Assembly (NCBI RefSeq): GCF_000428585.1
Contig: NZ_AUAF01000004.1
Location: 1-64,000 of the forward strand
DNA: 64,000 nucleotides
Source: Zooshikella ganghwensis DSM 15267
Lineage (GTDB): Bacteria; Pseudomonadota; Gammaproteobacteria; Pseudomonadales; Zooshikellaceae
Direction: 5' to 3'
Positions 27,694 through 36,186 of the stretch are shown piece after piece. Below the pieces are notes generated by a model. The model did not search any database and was not told the origin of the DNA. It saw only the letters and a list, made by a program, of their open reading frames with translations. The position numbers and the translations under genes were made by a program. Positions within the stretch are counted from its first letter, which is position 1; each line of letters starts with the position of its first letter.

Positions 27694-29241
27694 TTAAAAG
27701 TTTTCTCCTACTAGAACCAATTCCACACGCGGCAACCTGTAGTAATAAGCTCTAGAGGATTCACCTGAGCGTTTAGCAAGAGGTTTCGTTCCACCAAACC
27801 CTTTTGCACGAATGCGGTGCTCTGCAATAGCATGAGTGATTAATAAATAACGACGCACCGCATCGGCACGTTCTTGAGAAAGTCTTAAGTTAGCGTCTTT
27901 ATCACCTCTAGTTGACGTGTGACCACGCACTTCAATCCGAAAACGCGGATAGTGCTTTAAGTTTTCCGCAGCCCGATCAAGCTGTTCTTTACCTTCCAAG
28001 GTAAGCTGATCTGTTCCAGATGAAAATACGACAGGGCGTACTTTTAAGGTTCCTACATCTACTAACCGATCCCACTGTTTATCCGTTAAAGCTTTAAAAT
28101 CAGGGGCTACGGTACTTTGAGAAACTTGATCCAGTTGTCCTTGCTGTGAAAACTGATCGAATAAACTAGCGACAAACTGGCTATTAGTTATCCGGTAAGG
28201 ATCTTCACCAGGCAAAGGGTTATGAGTAACATCTCCATACTCACGCAATATACCAATTGTGCCTTCAATCGTATTGATTAAGGTTTCATTCGCATAGCCT
28301 TGCGCATGTGTACCAAACCAAATTCGTGCATTATCAGCCAGAGAAATCCAGCGCACACCATCAAGTACAGTACTAATTTCATCGTCATCTAATCGTAGCG
28401 TTTTTTTCAAATCTTTTTGCAGTTGCTTCGGGTTATCCCGATAATATTTTTGGGTTTGATAATAGGCCTGTAAAAACAGTTTTACTTTTTCAGGCTGGTC
28501 TTTTGATAACTCTCGATTTACTAAAAGTACATCCACAATTAATTGTGCAGTTTGATCACTACCCAATATTCTAATAATGCCATCTTCTTTTAACGCTTTA
28601 CTGACATGAGGCTCCCAGAGTACTGCGGCATCCACATCACCCTCTAACAGTTTTTCTAATGCCTGCGCGGAACCTTCTGCTGTTACCGCCCAGTTACCCC
28701 GCTGTCGTAGGTGTGGGATATCAAAATGTACTGATAATGCCTTAAGTAAATGGTCACTGGGAGAATCTGGAGTAAATGCTATTCGTATATTGTTTTTTGC
28801 TTTTAATTCATCCAGCGAAGCAAGTGTATCTTCTCTTGCAACCAGAGCATCCCCCCCTTTCGACTCATCAATCACATTAATAATGGTTCCAGGGTAATTA
28901 GTCTCACTTCCTGTTAAAACATAAGCATCAACTGTCGCCACCGCAAAATCCAGTTTTCCTTTTGCAAGTCCTTTCATGCGTTGTGCATAATCGGCTTTAT
29001 CATTGATACAATTTAATCGGTAACCTTCCTGCCGTAGTCTCGACTTAATATGAGGAGAGCATAATGGGAAATAACCTACCCAATCATCAACCGCAATACT
29101 AATTTCACCTTTTGTTATACGCGCATCACTCGTTGTCTTTTGTTCCCATTCTGAAAACCAGGGTTTTATCAGGCTGGTTATTCCCATGACAACCAGACCT
29201 AAAATAATTAAAAATATGGTTGCTTTAACGTGCTTTGACAT
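27694..29241 (-). CDS. Membrane-anchored solute-binding protein fused to OmpA-like peptidoglycan-binding domain
   Basis: A 515-residue protein with an uncleaved N-terminal TM anchor (ATIFLIILGLVVMGITSL), a periplasmic NMT1/SsuA-type binding domain (about 45-300: EISIAVDDWVGYFPLC, KLDFAVATVDAYVLTG, GDVDAAVLWEPHVSKAL), a helical linker, and a C-terminal OmpA domain (about 400-515: VVFSSGTDQLTLEGKEQLD, RIEVRGHTSTRG, NLRLSQERADAVRRYL). OmpA domains bind the peptide of peptidoglycan through the Asp/Arg motif partly visible here. The fusion would hold a ligand sensor between inner membrane and cell wall. It lies 2 bp after the VWA gene stop, so the two are translationally coupled. Confidence 0.82.
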   Translation of the reverse strand: MSKHVKATIFLIILGLVVMGITSLIKPWFSEWEQKTTSDARITKGEISIAVDDWVGYFPLCSPHIKSRLRQEGYRLNCINDKADYAQRMKGLAKGKLDFAVATVDAYVLTGSETNYPGTIINVIDESKGGDALVAREDTLASLDELKAKNNIRIAFTPDSPSDHLLKALSVHFDIPHLRQRGNWAVTAEGSAQALEKLLEGDVDAAVLWEPHVSKALKEDGIIRILGSDQTAQLIVDVLLVNRELSKDQPEKVKLFLQAYYQTQKYYRDNPKQLQKDLKKTLRLDDDEISTVLDGVRWISLADNARIWFGTHAQGYANETLINTIEGTIGILREYGDVTHNPLPGEDPYRITNSQFVASLFDQFSQQGQLDQVSQSTVAPDFKALTDKQWDRLVDVGTLKVRPVVFSSGTDQLTLEGKEQLDRAAENLKHYPRFRIEVRGHTSTRGDKDANLRLSQERADAVRRYLLITHAIAEHRIRAKGFGGTKPLAKRSGESSRAYYYRLPRVELVLVGENF

Positions 29242-29243
29242 AA

Positions 29244-30065
29244 CTACTCACCAAACGTATCAAGCGTAAAATCCTCTGACTCTGCCAGTACTTGTTCTAA
29301 ACTACGCTGCAAACTTTGTGGATCATTCGCCGCTTTATAATCAATAATACCAGGCTGATTCAGAGAGTGAGCTTCGTTAATACAAAAGCCAATGGTATGA
29401 ATCATTACTGGGGATTCTCGACCAATTTTTCCAACTATAGACTCTGGCTCTTCGCCAATATTTGCCTCACCATCAGTCACAATAACTAAGTGATATTCAC
29501 CATAGCCTAGTTGCGCTTTGGCTTGTTGAGAGAGCGCTTGATAACCTGTGCGAATGGCCGAAAGCAAAGGTGTACCACCTTCAACAGTGACAGATTTAAC
29601 TGCTTGTACGAACTGGTCTTTGTTATTAGACGAGAGTGTAACCCTTTCAGAAAGTCCGTTTTTATCAAATACTAATAACCCCAAGTTCGCACTAGCAGGA
29701 ATCTGACCTGCAAAAACTTCTAGTGCTTCCATTGCGGCGTATATTTTTAACTTTCCACCACCACAATCTCCCCCTGCCATTGAACCACTACCATCAAGCA
29801 CTACATAATAATTAGTTTGCAATAAATCCTCTGCCACAGGGTTATTTTCTGGCAGTGTTGGCCAAGTGTTGAGTAAAGGCTGCATATTATAGGGGCGTCC
29901 ATCATCACGAATTGATGGGACAGATTGAATATCTTCTCCATTAACAAGCGAAGATTTTGCAGCGCTATTTGCAGCTGAACTATTTTGTGTACTGTTTGTA
30001 CCTGACTCTTCACAAGCAGTTAGCCAAAACGACAACACAAGTATTATAAATAAGCGTTTATCCAT
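29244..30065 (-). CDS. von Willebrand factor A-domain lipoprotein
   Basis: A 273-residue lipoprotein: hydrophobic IILVLSFWLTAC ends in a lipobox with Cys18. A Ser/Asn-rich linker precedes a VWA domain (about 85-265) with a full MIDAS metal site: the DGSGS motif near residue 91 (preceded by YYVVL), the threonine in GGTPLLSA near 163, and the aspartate in VIVTDGEAN near 193. An unusual GGDCGGGK insertion directly follows the MIDAS loop, and a second cysteine occurs in IGFCINEA. VWA domains bind protein partners in a metal-dependent way. It lies between the two binding-protein/OmpA fusion genes, so a role as the protein-interaction part of a complex is inferred. Confidence 0.85.
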   Translation of the reverse strand: MDKRLFIILVLSFWLTACEESGTNSTQNSSAANSAAKSSLVNGEDIQSVPSIRDDGRPYNMQPLLNTWPTLPENNPVAEDLLQTNYYVVLDGSGSMAGGDCGGGKLKIYAAMEALEVFAGQIPASANLGLLVFDKNGLSERVTLSSNNKDQFVQAVKSVTVEGGTPLLSAIRTGYQALSQQAKAQLGYGEYHLVIVTDGEANIGEEPESIVGKIGRESPVMIHTIGFCINEAHSLNQPGIIDYKAANDPQSLQRSLEQVLAESEDFTLDTFGE

Positions 30066-30101
30066 GTGACCATTCCTTACCTTGACTGCTTTTCAGATTG
30101 C

Positions 30102-31805
30102 CTATAATGGTCTGAACACGGACGACTCTGCTTCAACCTGCAGAATTCTAAACTGCACCCGCATATTTGACCGCCATTGCTTTTCTGTTTTTGGTACACA
30201 AGGATCAGCACCACAAACCCCTGTTTTAGGTGCACTAATACCATGGCCAATAACCGCAAACTGGGAAGAGTCTAGTGATACTCCTTTACTTTTAGCAAAA
30301 TCGATGATGTTATCACGTACTTCTTGTGCTCGACTCAGACTTAAATTTCGTGCTGCTTGCTTAATTCTGCCCAACACCATCTGCGAAGCATTTGCTTTGC
30401 GTTTTCGTAAATAATTCATGGGATCACTATGCCCTTCTACAGTGATAATTGCGCCACCATAGGTACTGGCTAAATCCATTACTTTTTTGAAAGCATCTTC
30501 ATATAGCTCAGCAGAAAAAGTTTTTTGGTTAGGTTGAAAAAATACTTCAAATGAAAATAACTCACCTTGGTCAAGATTACCTTGTTGTTGTTTTTGCGTG
30601 ACCAAAGCAGCCACTTTACTTTCATCAAACTTAGGGGCTTCAGCTACATTAACTTGTGATAAACCTTTTTTAAGCTTGTCATAATCCCACTTCGCCTGAG
30701 CAACTTCTTGCTGTTGGCGTAACAAACCCACTTGCTGCAATCCATTCTGACTTTCTTTAACAATGACAGTAAAACGACGTGGATACGTATTATTTGCAAA
30801 AAATTTAACATTTCCATCATATCCAACATGACGAGCATCCTGATACATACCTTCAGCATCCGCTAAAGCCTGTTCACTATCCAACAAGCCTTTTGCAGCC
30901 GCTCTCATCATTTGCTCATAAGCCTTGCTATCCACCGAACGTTGCTGAACAACATTGGTCATAGACTCTTGCCCTAACAACAAACTCCGTGCAAATTTTT
31001 CTACCAATTCACGATTTTGTTTAAAAAAATCACTACGAACAGCGTAAACATCCGCAATCACTGTATCCGCAGTTTTTGTGGATAATAATATTTTTGCTCC
31101 TTTAACTGAGTCTTCAGCCCCTGTTCCTACAGTTCCTCCAGAGGTCAACGCCAATGCATCCGGGATAATGACAAACACCGCATCAATATCTTTTTCATAA
31201 AATGCAGCCATAGGACTATTATCAGTGCCTGTTAAGTCTTTCACCCAGCGGACATTAATATCCTTAAACGTTAATCCTGCATCAGCAAGTATTCGAGATA
31301 AATAGTCAACATGAGGCCCATAAGCTTGTAATACGACTGTTTTGCCTTTTAAATCCTTTACAGTTTTAATGCCAGGCTTAACGACTAAGGCATCGCCTCC
31401 AGCAGAATCTGTTAACTTATAAATTACAATAGGCTTTGTTTTGGCATCTTTACTGATAACATCCATGGCCATGTTCAACATACCAATAGTCCCCCTCAGA
31501 AAAGGAGAATCACCTTTCAAATAATGTTGAACTTGTTTTGCAAAATCATCTTCACGCGTTAGTCTTAATTGAAGTCCTTGTTGTGCAGCAATTGAGTTAG
31601 CTTGAGTAGACAGACTATTACCATTAGCGTGTATGACTGCTATGTCGCCTCCCCAACTAATAAAGGGAACCTGCAGTACACCCCCTTTTACTGTCCCAAT
31701 GCTAGCTGGAACCACTTGATCTAAGGGCTTTATATTTATGTATTCAACCGCTGCAGCTAAACTGCTTAATAGTAGGCTTGCGGTCACTACTAATGCTCGC
31801 AGCAT
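30102..31805 (-). CDS. Exported phosphate/NMT1-type binding protein fused to OmpA-like domain
   Basis: A 567-residue protein with a cleavable signal peptide (VVTASLLLSSLAAA). The binding domain (about 25-330) has LQVPFISWGGDIAVIHANG, SAGGDALVVKPGIKTVKDLKGKTVVLQ and YEKDIDAVFVIIPDAL. A helical connector follows, then an OmpA-like domain (about 425-560: FSFEVFFQPNQKTFSAELYE, ITVEGHSDP, LSLSRAQEVRDNIIDFA). It carries an insertion with charged residues after GHSDP and a two-cysteine loop GVCGADPC before the final strand. SD AAAGGAGAGG precedes the ATG. It differs from the other fusion (515 residues) in having no TM anchor, so the pair may recognise the same ligand from different sites. Confidence 0.82.
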   Translation of the reverse strand: MLRALVVTASLLLSSLAAAVEYINIKPLDQVVPASIGTVKGGVLQVPFISWGGDIAVIHANGNSLSTQANSIAAQQGLQLRLTREDDFAKQVQHYLKGDSPFLRGTIGMLNMAMDVISKDAKTKPIVIYKLTDSAGGDALVVKPGIKTVKDLKGKTVVLQAYGPHVDYLSRILADAGLTFKDINVRWVKDLTGTDNSPMAAFYEKDIDAVFVIIPDALALTSGGTVGTGAEDSVKGAKILLSTKTADTVIADVYAVRSDFFKQNRELVEKFARSLLLGQESMTNVVQQRSVDSKAYEQMMRAAAKGLLDSEQALADAEGMYQDARHVGYDGNVKFFANNTYPRRFTVIVKESQNGLQQVGLLRQQQEVAQAKWDYDKLKKGLSQVNVAEAPKFDESKVAALVTQKQQQGNLDQGELFSFEVFFQPNQKTFSAELYEDAFKKVMDLASTYGGAIITVEGHSDPMNYLRKRKANASQMVLGRIKQAARNLSLSRAQEVRDNIIDFAKSKGVSLDSSQFAVIGHGISAPKTGVCGADPCVPKTEKQWRSNMRVQFRILQVEAESSVFRPL

Positions 31806-31840
31806 ATACCTCTCCTTTCATATAAATCTTTTTGTTATCT

Positions 31841-31964
31841 ATACCCAATACGAATGATTTCTAGGTTTTGTTATCTTCACTCCTCACCCCAACCACCTAT
31901 TAATATAGGCTCATGGGGCTTCGTCACTCGATGGCCGCACCTAAAAACCATTCGTATTGGGTAT
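31841..31964. mobile_element. MITE-like element with terminal inverted repeats and 4-bp duplication
   Basis: The left end ATACCCAATACGAATGATTT and the right end (read inverted) ATACCCAATACGAATGGTTT match at 19 of 20 positions and continue to CTAGG/TTAGG. The element is 124 bp with no coding capacity, and the same 4 bases ATCT flank both ends (31837-31840 and 31965-31968), consistent with a target-site duplication. The middle carries a short palindrome CCTAT-TAAT-ATAGG (31896-31909). It lies between the ATPase and the first binding-protein/OmpA gene. No transposase was found for it in this window. Confidence 0.75.
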
Positions 31965-32163
31965 ATCTTTAATATGCAGTAATTATTGTGAATACAAACT
32001 GTCTTATTAACTCAATAGAACTGCGAAATCATACGATGTTTACATTCATAAAACAGTGAAGATTACGTATTTTTACATATTTTTTAATTTTTTTATCGCA
32101 AAAAAATTTTAAATAACTAATAACAACTTTAGTTTAAGCCAACATACGCTACTTGTACCTTAT

Positions 32164-33060
32164 TCAATACTCATTTAACGTCCTGAATGAGTCTGGATGG
32201 TTTAAGTTAAAATTATCAACATGTTGCCTTATTTCAGGACTGAATCCTTCTCTTCTGACCGACTCAATCAAATCTCTGAACTCCACTTGATCTTTAATCA
32301 CTGTGCTGCCTGCACTGTTTTTAAGAGAATGATCAGCCACAATTTTTCCTCCGCGATTAACACTAGGTCCATTACCTCGATCATCAGTATAGTACTGAGA
32401 TAACACAAGTAACCGCGATCCCAAAAAACAGGCTTCCTCTAAATCATGAGTAACGAAAAATATTGTAAGCTGCTCTTTTTCCCAAATATCCAATAAAAAA
32501 ATCTGCAAATCTTCACGAGTATCTGGATCTAGAGCACCAAAAGGCTCATCCATCAACAATATGGGATGCTTCATAATCAGCGCCTGAGCAATGGCTGCAC
32601 GTTGCTGCATACCACCAGACAGCTCATGAGGATATTTTTCTGCCGCTTCAGCCAAACGAACTCTCTCAAGCAAACTCATTGCTTCTTCTTTCCAGTCAGA
32701 CTGACGTCGCCAGGGCATCCACCACTGCTGGTGAGTAAGATGCTTCCCTAACAATACATTGTCTAAAACCGATAAATGAGGAAACAATGAATATTTCTGA
32801 AAGACAATGCCTCGGTAAGGATCAGGAAATCCAACAGGTTGCCCTTCCACTAAAATTGATCCCTGGTCTGACTGTTCTTGACCAAGTATCAATCTTAGCA
32901 AGGTGGACTTTCCACAACCACTTGGTCCCACTAGTGTACAGAACTCACCGTGTGATACATGCAAGTCAATGTCATCTAACACACATTTTGAGCCATAGCT
33001 TTTCACTACATCAGTTATTTCTAGCTTTTTGAATGCAGCACCAGCCCCTGTTAATGTCAT
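32164..33060 (-). CDS. ABC transporter ATP-binding protein, NitT/TauT type
   Basis: The cytoplasmic ATPase of an import system, 298 residues. Walker A GPSGCGKST near 43-51, Q-loop in IVFQKYSLFPHLSV, signature LSGGMQQRAAIAQAL near 147, Walker B ILLMDEPFGALDP near 168, H-loop FVTHDLEEA near 203: all intact. The closest described relatives are TauB/SsuB/NrtD-type subunits. A roughly 45-residue C-terminal tail (residues about 250-298) with EFRDLIESVRREGF is longer than in most relatives. AAAGG SD. It follows the permease gene by 11 bp. Confidence 0.92.
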   Translation of the reverse strand: MTLTGAGAAFKKLEITDVVKSYGSKCVLDDIDLHVSHGEFCTLVGPSGCGKSTLLRLILGQEQSDQGSILVEGQPVGFPDPYRGIVFQKYSLFPHLSVLDNVLLGKHLTHQQWWMPWRRQSDWKEEAMSLLERVRLAEAAEKYPHELSGGMQQRAAIAQALIMKHPILLMDEPFGALDPDTREDLQIFLLDIWEKEQLTIFFVTHDLEEACFLGSRLLVLSQYYTDDRGNGPSVNRGGKIVADHSLKNSAGSTVIKDQVEFRDLIESVRREGFSPEIRQHVDNFNLNHPDSFRTLNEY

Positions 33061-33071
33061 ATGATTTGCCT

Positions 33072-33905
33072 TTACTTTTTGCTTTCTGTATACCAGCTAA
33101 ACACTTTGCGATTAAGCAAACTTAGCAGGAAATCAAGAGTGAAACCCAGAAGTGTAATCCAGGCAACATAAGGAATAATCACATCCATCGCTAAATATCG
33201 ACGCATAAGAAATATGCGATAACCCAAACCTTCAGTTGCAGCGATTGCTTCAGATGCAATTAAAAAGAGCCATGCAGCTCCTAAACTCAATCGTAAAGAG
33301 TCAATTGCTCTAGGTAACACCTGCGGTAGAATAATACGGTATGCCAGAGCCATGGAAGAGGCCCCCATAGTTAATGATTTTACCAGCTGCTCCCTTGGTA
33401 TTTTTATCACCGCTAAATATATATCCCTTGTCATTACAGGAAACGTACCAATAAAAATAAGTGCAACTTTTCCAAACTCATCAACACCAAATGCGATGAA
33501 TAGAATGGGTAAAATTGCCAGTGGAGGTACCATTGCCACCATCGTGATAAAAGCTAAAAGTACAGACCGGAAGCCTATAAACAAGCCCATATTTAAGCCC
33601 AATAAAATGGCAACCAGTAACGCACTACCTACACCAATCACTATTCGGGTCAAACTGGCAAGGGTATCTTGCCAAAGCAGATATTCACCCGTTCGACGAT
33701 CAGGAGCAAAAGCCATCCGTTGAATAGCATCTCCCATCTGAGACAAACTCGGCAGAATCTTATCCGCAGGATTTTCAGCCAAACGCGCATCAGAAGCCCA
33801 AAGGTACACAACGACCACTAAGACAAAAGGCAATACTATTAGCAGACGCTTTAGCCATACAGGTGGATTTGCATGCAACCCCATGACTAATGGTGGTTTA
33901 TTCAT
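33072..33905 (-). CDS. ABC transporter permease, NitT/TauT type
   Basis: A 277-residue inner-membrane permease. The ATG at 33905 follows AAGGTG by 6 bases and is preferred to the GTG at 33929. About six TM helices; the first is LLIVLPFVLVVVVYLW. The cytoplasmic EAA-like loop (KSLTMGASSMALAYRIILPQVLPRAIDSLR, about residues 175-205, here in pieces) contacts the ATPase. It is the first gene of the large operon and is preceded by a palindrome near its promoter. Confidence 0.9.
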   Translation of the reverse strand: MNKPPLVMGLHANPPVWLKRLLIVLPFVLVVVVYLWASDARLAENPADKILPSLSQMGDAIQRMAFAPDRRTGEYLLWQDTLASLTRIVIGVGSALLVAILLGLNMGLFIGFRSVLLAFITMVAMVPPLAILPILFIAFGVDEFGKVALIFIGTFPVMTRDIYLAVIKIPREQLVKSLTMGASSMALAYRIILPQVLPRAIDSLRLSLGAAWLFLIASEAIAATEGLGYRIFLMRRYLAMDVIIPYVAWITLLGFTLDFLLSLLNRKVFSWYTESKK

Positions 33906-33945
33906 AAATGGCACCTTATAAACGATCACAAAGTTTTCTGCATAC

Positions 33946-33961
33946 TACACTATAAAGTGTA
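33946..33961. promoter_or_regulatory. Palindrome upstream of the ABC/OmpA operon, operator candidate
   Basis: TACACT-ATAA-AGTGTA, a perfect 6-4-6 palindrome, lies 41 bp before the permease start. Its minus-strand reading contains TTTATAGT, which could serve as a -10 region, so a bound regulator would block the promoter. The regulator is not known. Confidence 0.4.
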
Positions 33962-34296
33962 ATCACTGATCATCCACTAAAGAAGGTCATCTATAGTTTG
34001 TAGTTCTTCACACTCTCTAGGCTTAAACCACATTTAAGACCGAAGAACTGAACCTCAACAAAGTAAATGCAATACCCGAAGAATAACGAAACTTGATATT
34101 AAAGACAGGTCGAATCTAAAAGAATAAATAACTAAAAAAGCGAATAGAGATTTATAAAAAAGCTAGCGTATCAAGATACTATTAACTGAAACCGCGAGAT
34201 AAAAAAAGCATAGTGATAATAATTAAAAATGTTACTTTTATGCAACAGAATAGTTACTGTCAAAAAATTTGTTACAGATTGTATACTCACAATCTC

Positions 34297-34326
34297 CGGT
34301 TATGGTTTATAAATAAACCATAACCG
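34297..34326. repeat. 14-bp inverted repeat
   Basis: CGGTTATGGTTTAT and ATAAACCATAACCG pair perfectly around an AA loop. No T-run follows on either strand. It may be an attenuator, a protein-binding site or a leftover of a mobile element. Confidence 0.5.
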
Positions 34327-34554
34327 CCCTTATTATGTCGCAGTATTTTAACAAAAATGTCGCTTATACGCAATATTTATAGAAATAAGCTCACCCTAGA
34401 AAACCAAACCAACGTACAACAATATAGTTTAGCTCTGAAGTCGCACATAATTTAAGAAGTGATAACATCCACAGTTGTTTTTAAAAGCGCTAGTAAGACT
34501 CTCATCCTGTGAAAATGCTTATATTAATAAGTAGGCATAGTGAAAATATCTGAC

Positions 34555-34600
34555 AACTAAGCTGTACTAATGTATCAGTACGCATTAGTACAACTTAGTT
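34555..34600. terminator. 18-bp inverted repeat downstream of the SGNH gene
   Basis: AACTAAGCTGTACTAATG (34555-34572) pairs with CATTAGTACAACTTAGTT (34583-34600) with one mismatch and a 10-base loop. It is about 100 bp beyond the stop of the carbamoyltransferase-cassette operon and could mark its end, though the following minus-strand sequence (TGTCAGATATTTTC) is a poor T-tract. Confidence 0.45.
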
Positions 34601-34696
34601 AATCCAACAAGAGCGTTATCGACAACAGAAATAATTCGTGTAAGTTCTATATCACTAAACTTTAAGTTATTATCCAAAACTTGTACGTTATTAATC

Positions 34697-36031
34697 TTAT
34701 TTTTTTGTATAAATATGTTGAACTTGAGCAAAATTACCCATTGGCTTTAACCTTTTTAATTGGTCTTCTCTCAACCTAGGTAGCTCGTTTACATTCAATT
34801 TTTCGATTAACCCTCGATCAAAAACCATCCAGAACTTTTTCTTATCAACAAAAATAAGACCAGGATATGATGCACTCTCTGCTACTGCAAACCCTTGCGT
34901 AAAATCTGGAATTTCCTTGACTATGGTATCAGCAATAGCTCGAGCAATCACAGCATATCCTGATAATACTGGATGGCCATTTTCATTCTTTGGATATAGC
35001 ATTACTCGATTTAAAGCAGCTTTCTGTAAAGGTTCAACAATATCTATATACACACTTCCATTACCAATCTTACTCAACTCTTCACTGAACCATTTGATTC
35101 GCACTTCCTCATCTGCAATTAATTTTTTATAATGATCTGGAGTACTTAATCCTTTTTCTAAATTAACTTTATCTTTATAAACTAGCTCTTTTGTTGGGAT
35201 AATAGTATATATAGTTTTAATATTAATTGGATTTAAAATATTTCTTATATCTTTTGCTACCTGCAGCATTATTTTATACCCAACATCAACAACAGGTGAT
35301 TGCAAGTTATTCTCACCACGAATTTTAGGTGTAAAAACTGTTGATACACCATCACCAAAACTGACAGCCCATTGATATTTTTTAGGCTCTGGAAACTCAA
35401 CCGTAGGAGCATCATTGGCTGACAAATTAGTATTCAGTCTATACCTTGCCCAAAGATCTGATCCATACGCTAAACTGAAAGTTTCTAAAGGGTCATTACC
35501 AGTATAAAAAGCAATTATCAGAAGAAGAGGCTGAAAAACTGAAGCATTTCGCGCAGCTTCAAAGTATTGAATTGCCCCCCAACCACCTGTGGCCATAGTG
35601 TATTGCGTTATAAATTTATTTTTCGAATCCAAGTAATTATTAAAGATATGTGGCCAGTTATATATAATAGGCGCATTATTGCCATAGGTTTGGCTATCCC
35701 CCACAATCACTATCTCTGCATGATTTGGAACGCCAAAGTTTCTAAACCCTAATATATCGTGGGGGCCAACTCCCCCCATTTCAGGTAATAGTGGTTTAGC
35801 TCTCACTTTAAAAACTGGATCTTGTATTAGAAAGTCCATAGACTTAATATCTTCGTCTCTGAAAATATTGTCAAAAAAAGGAGGAACCTTCTTATCTATT
35901 TGTACTAGTTGCAAGTCAGTACCTTGACCAAGCAGACCAGGCGCTAAATATCTCAATAAAAGCAAGGCAATAGATAGTAAGAATAGAGTAATTAAGCCAA
36001 TAGAAGTATATTCTTTAAGTTTCTCGTTCAT
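34697..36031 (-). CDS. SGNH/GDSL hydrolase-like membrane-anchored protein
   Basis: A 444-residue protein starting at the ATG at 36031, only 2 bp after the stop of the DUF5989 gene (an upstream in-frame start at 36208 would run through that gene). One N-terminal TM anchor (SIGLITLFLLSIALLLLRYL) and an extracytoplasmic SGNH-fold domain with GDSQTYGNN near residue 110 (Ser nucleophile) and a late block NGHPVLSGYAVIARAIAD near 362 carrying the catalytic His. Such proteins de-acetylate or acetylate glycans. It closes the carbamoyltransferase/SxtJ/DUF5989 cassette, where SGNH proteins of this type recur. Substrate unknown. Confidence 0.75.
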   Translation of the reverse strand: MNEKLKEYTSIGLITLFLLSIALLLLRYLAPGLLGQGTDLQLVQIDKKVPPFFDNIFRDEDIKSMDFLIQDPVFKVRAKPLLPEMGGVGPHDILGFRNFGVPNHAEIVIVGDSQTYGNNAPIIYNWPHIFNNYLDSKNKFITQYTMATGGWGAIQYFEAARNASVFQPLLLIIAFYTGNDPLETFSLAYGSDLWARYRLNTNLSANDAPTVEFPEPKKYQWAVSFGDGVSTVFTPKIRGENNLQSPVVDVGYKIMLQVAKDIRNILNPINIKTIYTIIPTKELVYKDKVNLEKGLSTPDHYKKLIADEEVRIKWFSEELSKIGNGSVYIDIVEPLQKAALNRVMLYPKNENGHPVLSGYAVIARAIADTIVKEIPDFTQGFAVAESASYPGLIFVDKKKFWMVFDRGLIEKLNVNELPRLREDQLKRLKPMGNFAQVQHIYTKK

Positions 36032-36033
36032 AG

Positions 36034-36186
36034 TTAAAATAGTGTATATATAAAAGGTGCAATGGCTGAGCCTTGAGATAAAACGATTAAAGCCCCTAAC
36101 AGTACAAATACTGTAATAATTGGCATTAACCAGTATTTTTTGCGAGCTTTCATCAGCCCCCAAAGATCTTTCATTAAATCCCACAT
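36034..36186 (-). CDS. DUF5989-family small membrane protein
   Basis: A 50-residue protein. It begins MWDLMKDLWGLMKARKKYW, then one TM helix LMPIITVFVLLGALIVLSQG, and ends SAIAPFIYTLF, the family's typical finish. Its ATG shares a base with the SxtJ stop (TAATG), and its own TAA is 2 bp from the next ATG, so all three genes are translationally coupled. In other bacteria the same tiny gene sits between SxtJ and an SGNH gene. Function unknown. Confidence 0.85.
   Translation of the reverse strand: MWDLMKDLWGLMKARKKYWLMPIITVFVLLGALIVLSQGSAIAPFIYTLF

Larger units (their letters stand above)
33906..34696. other. Intergenic region with three inverted repeats
   Basis: A 791-bp gap between the ABC permease (minus, start side) and the SGNH-protein gene (minus, stop side). 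No reading frame of note. It holds the palindrome at 33946-33961, the 14-bp hairpin at 34297-34326 and the 18-bp hairpin at 34555-34600, listed separately. The rest is AT-rich (about 34080-34260) and could hold the operon promoter. Confidence 0.5.
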
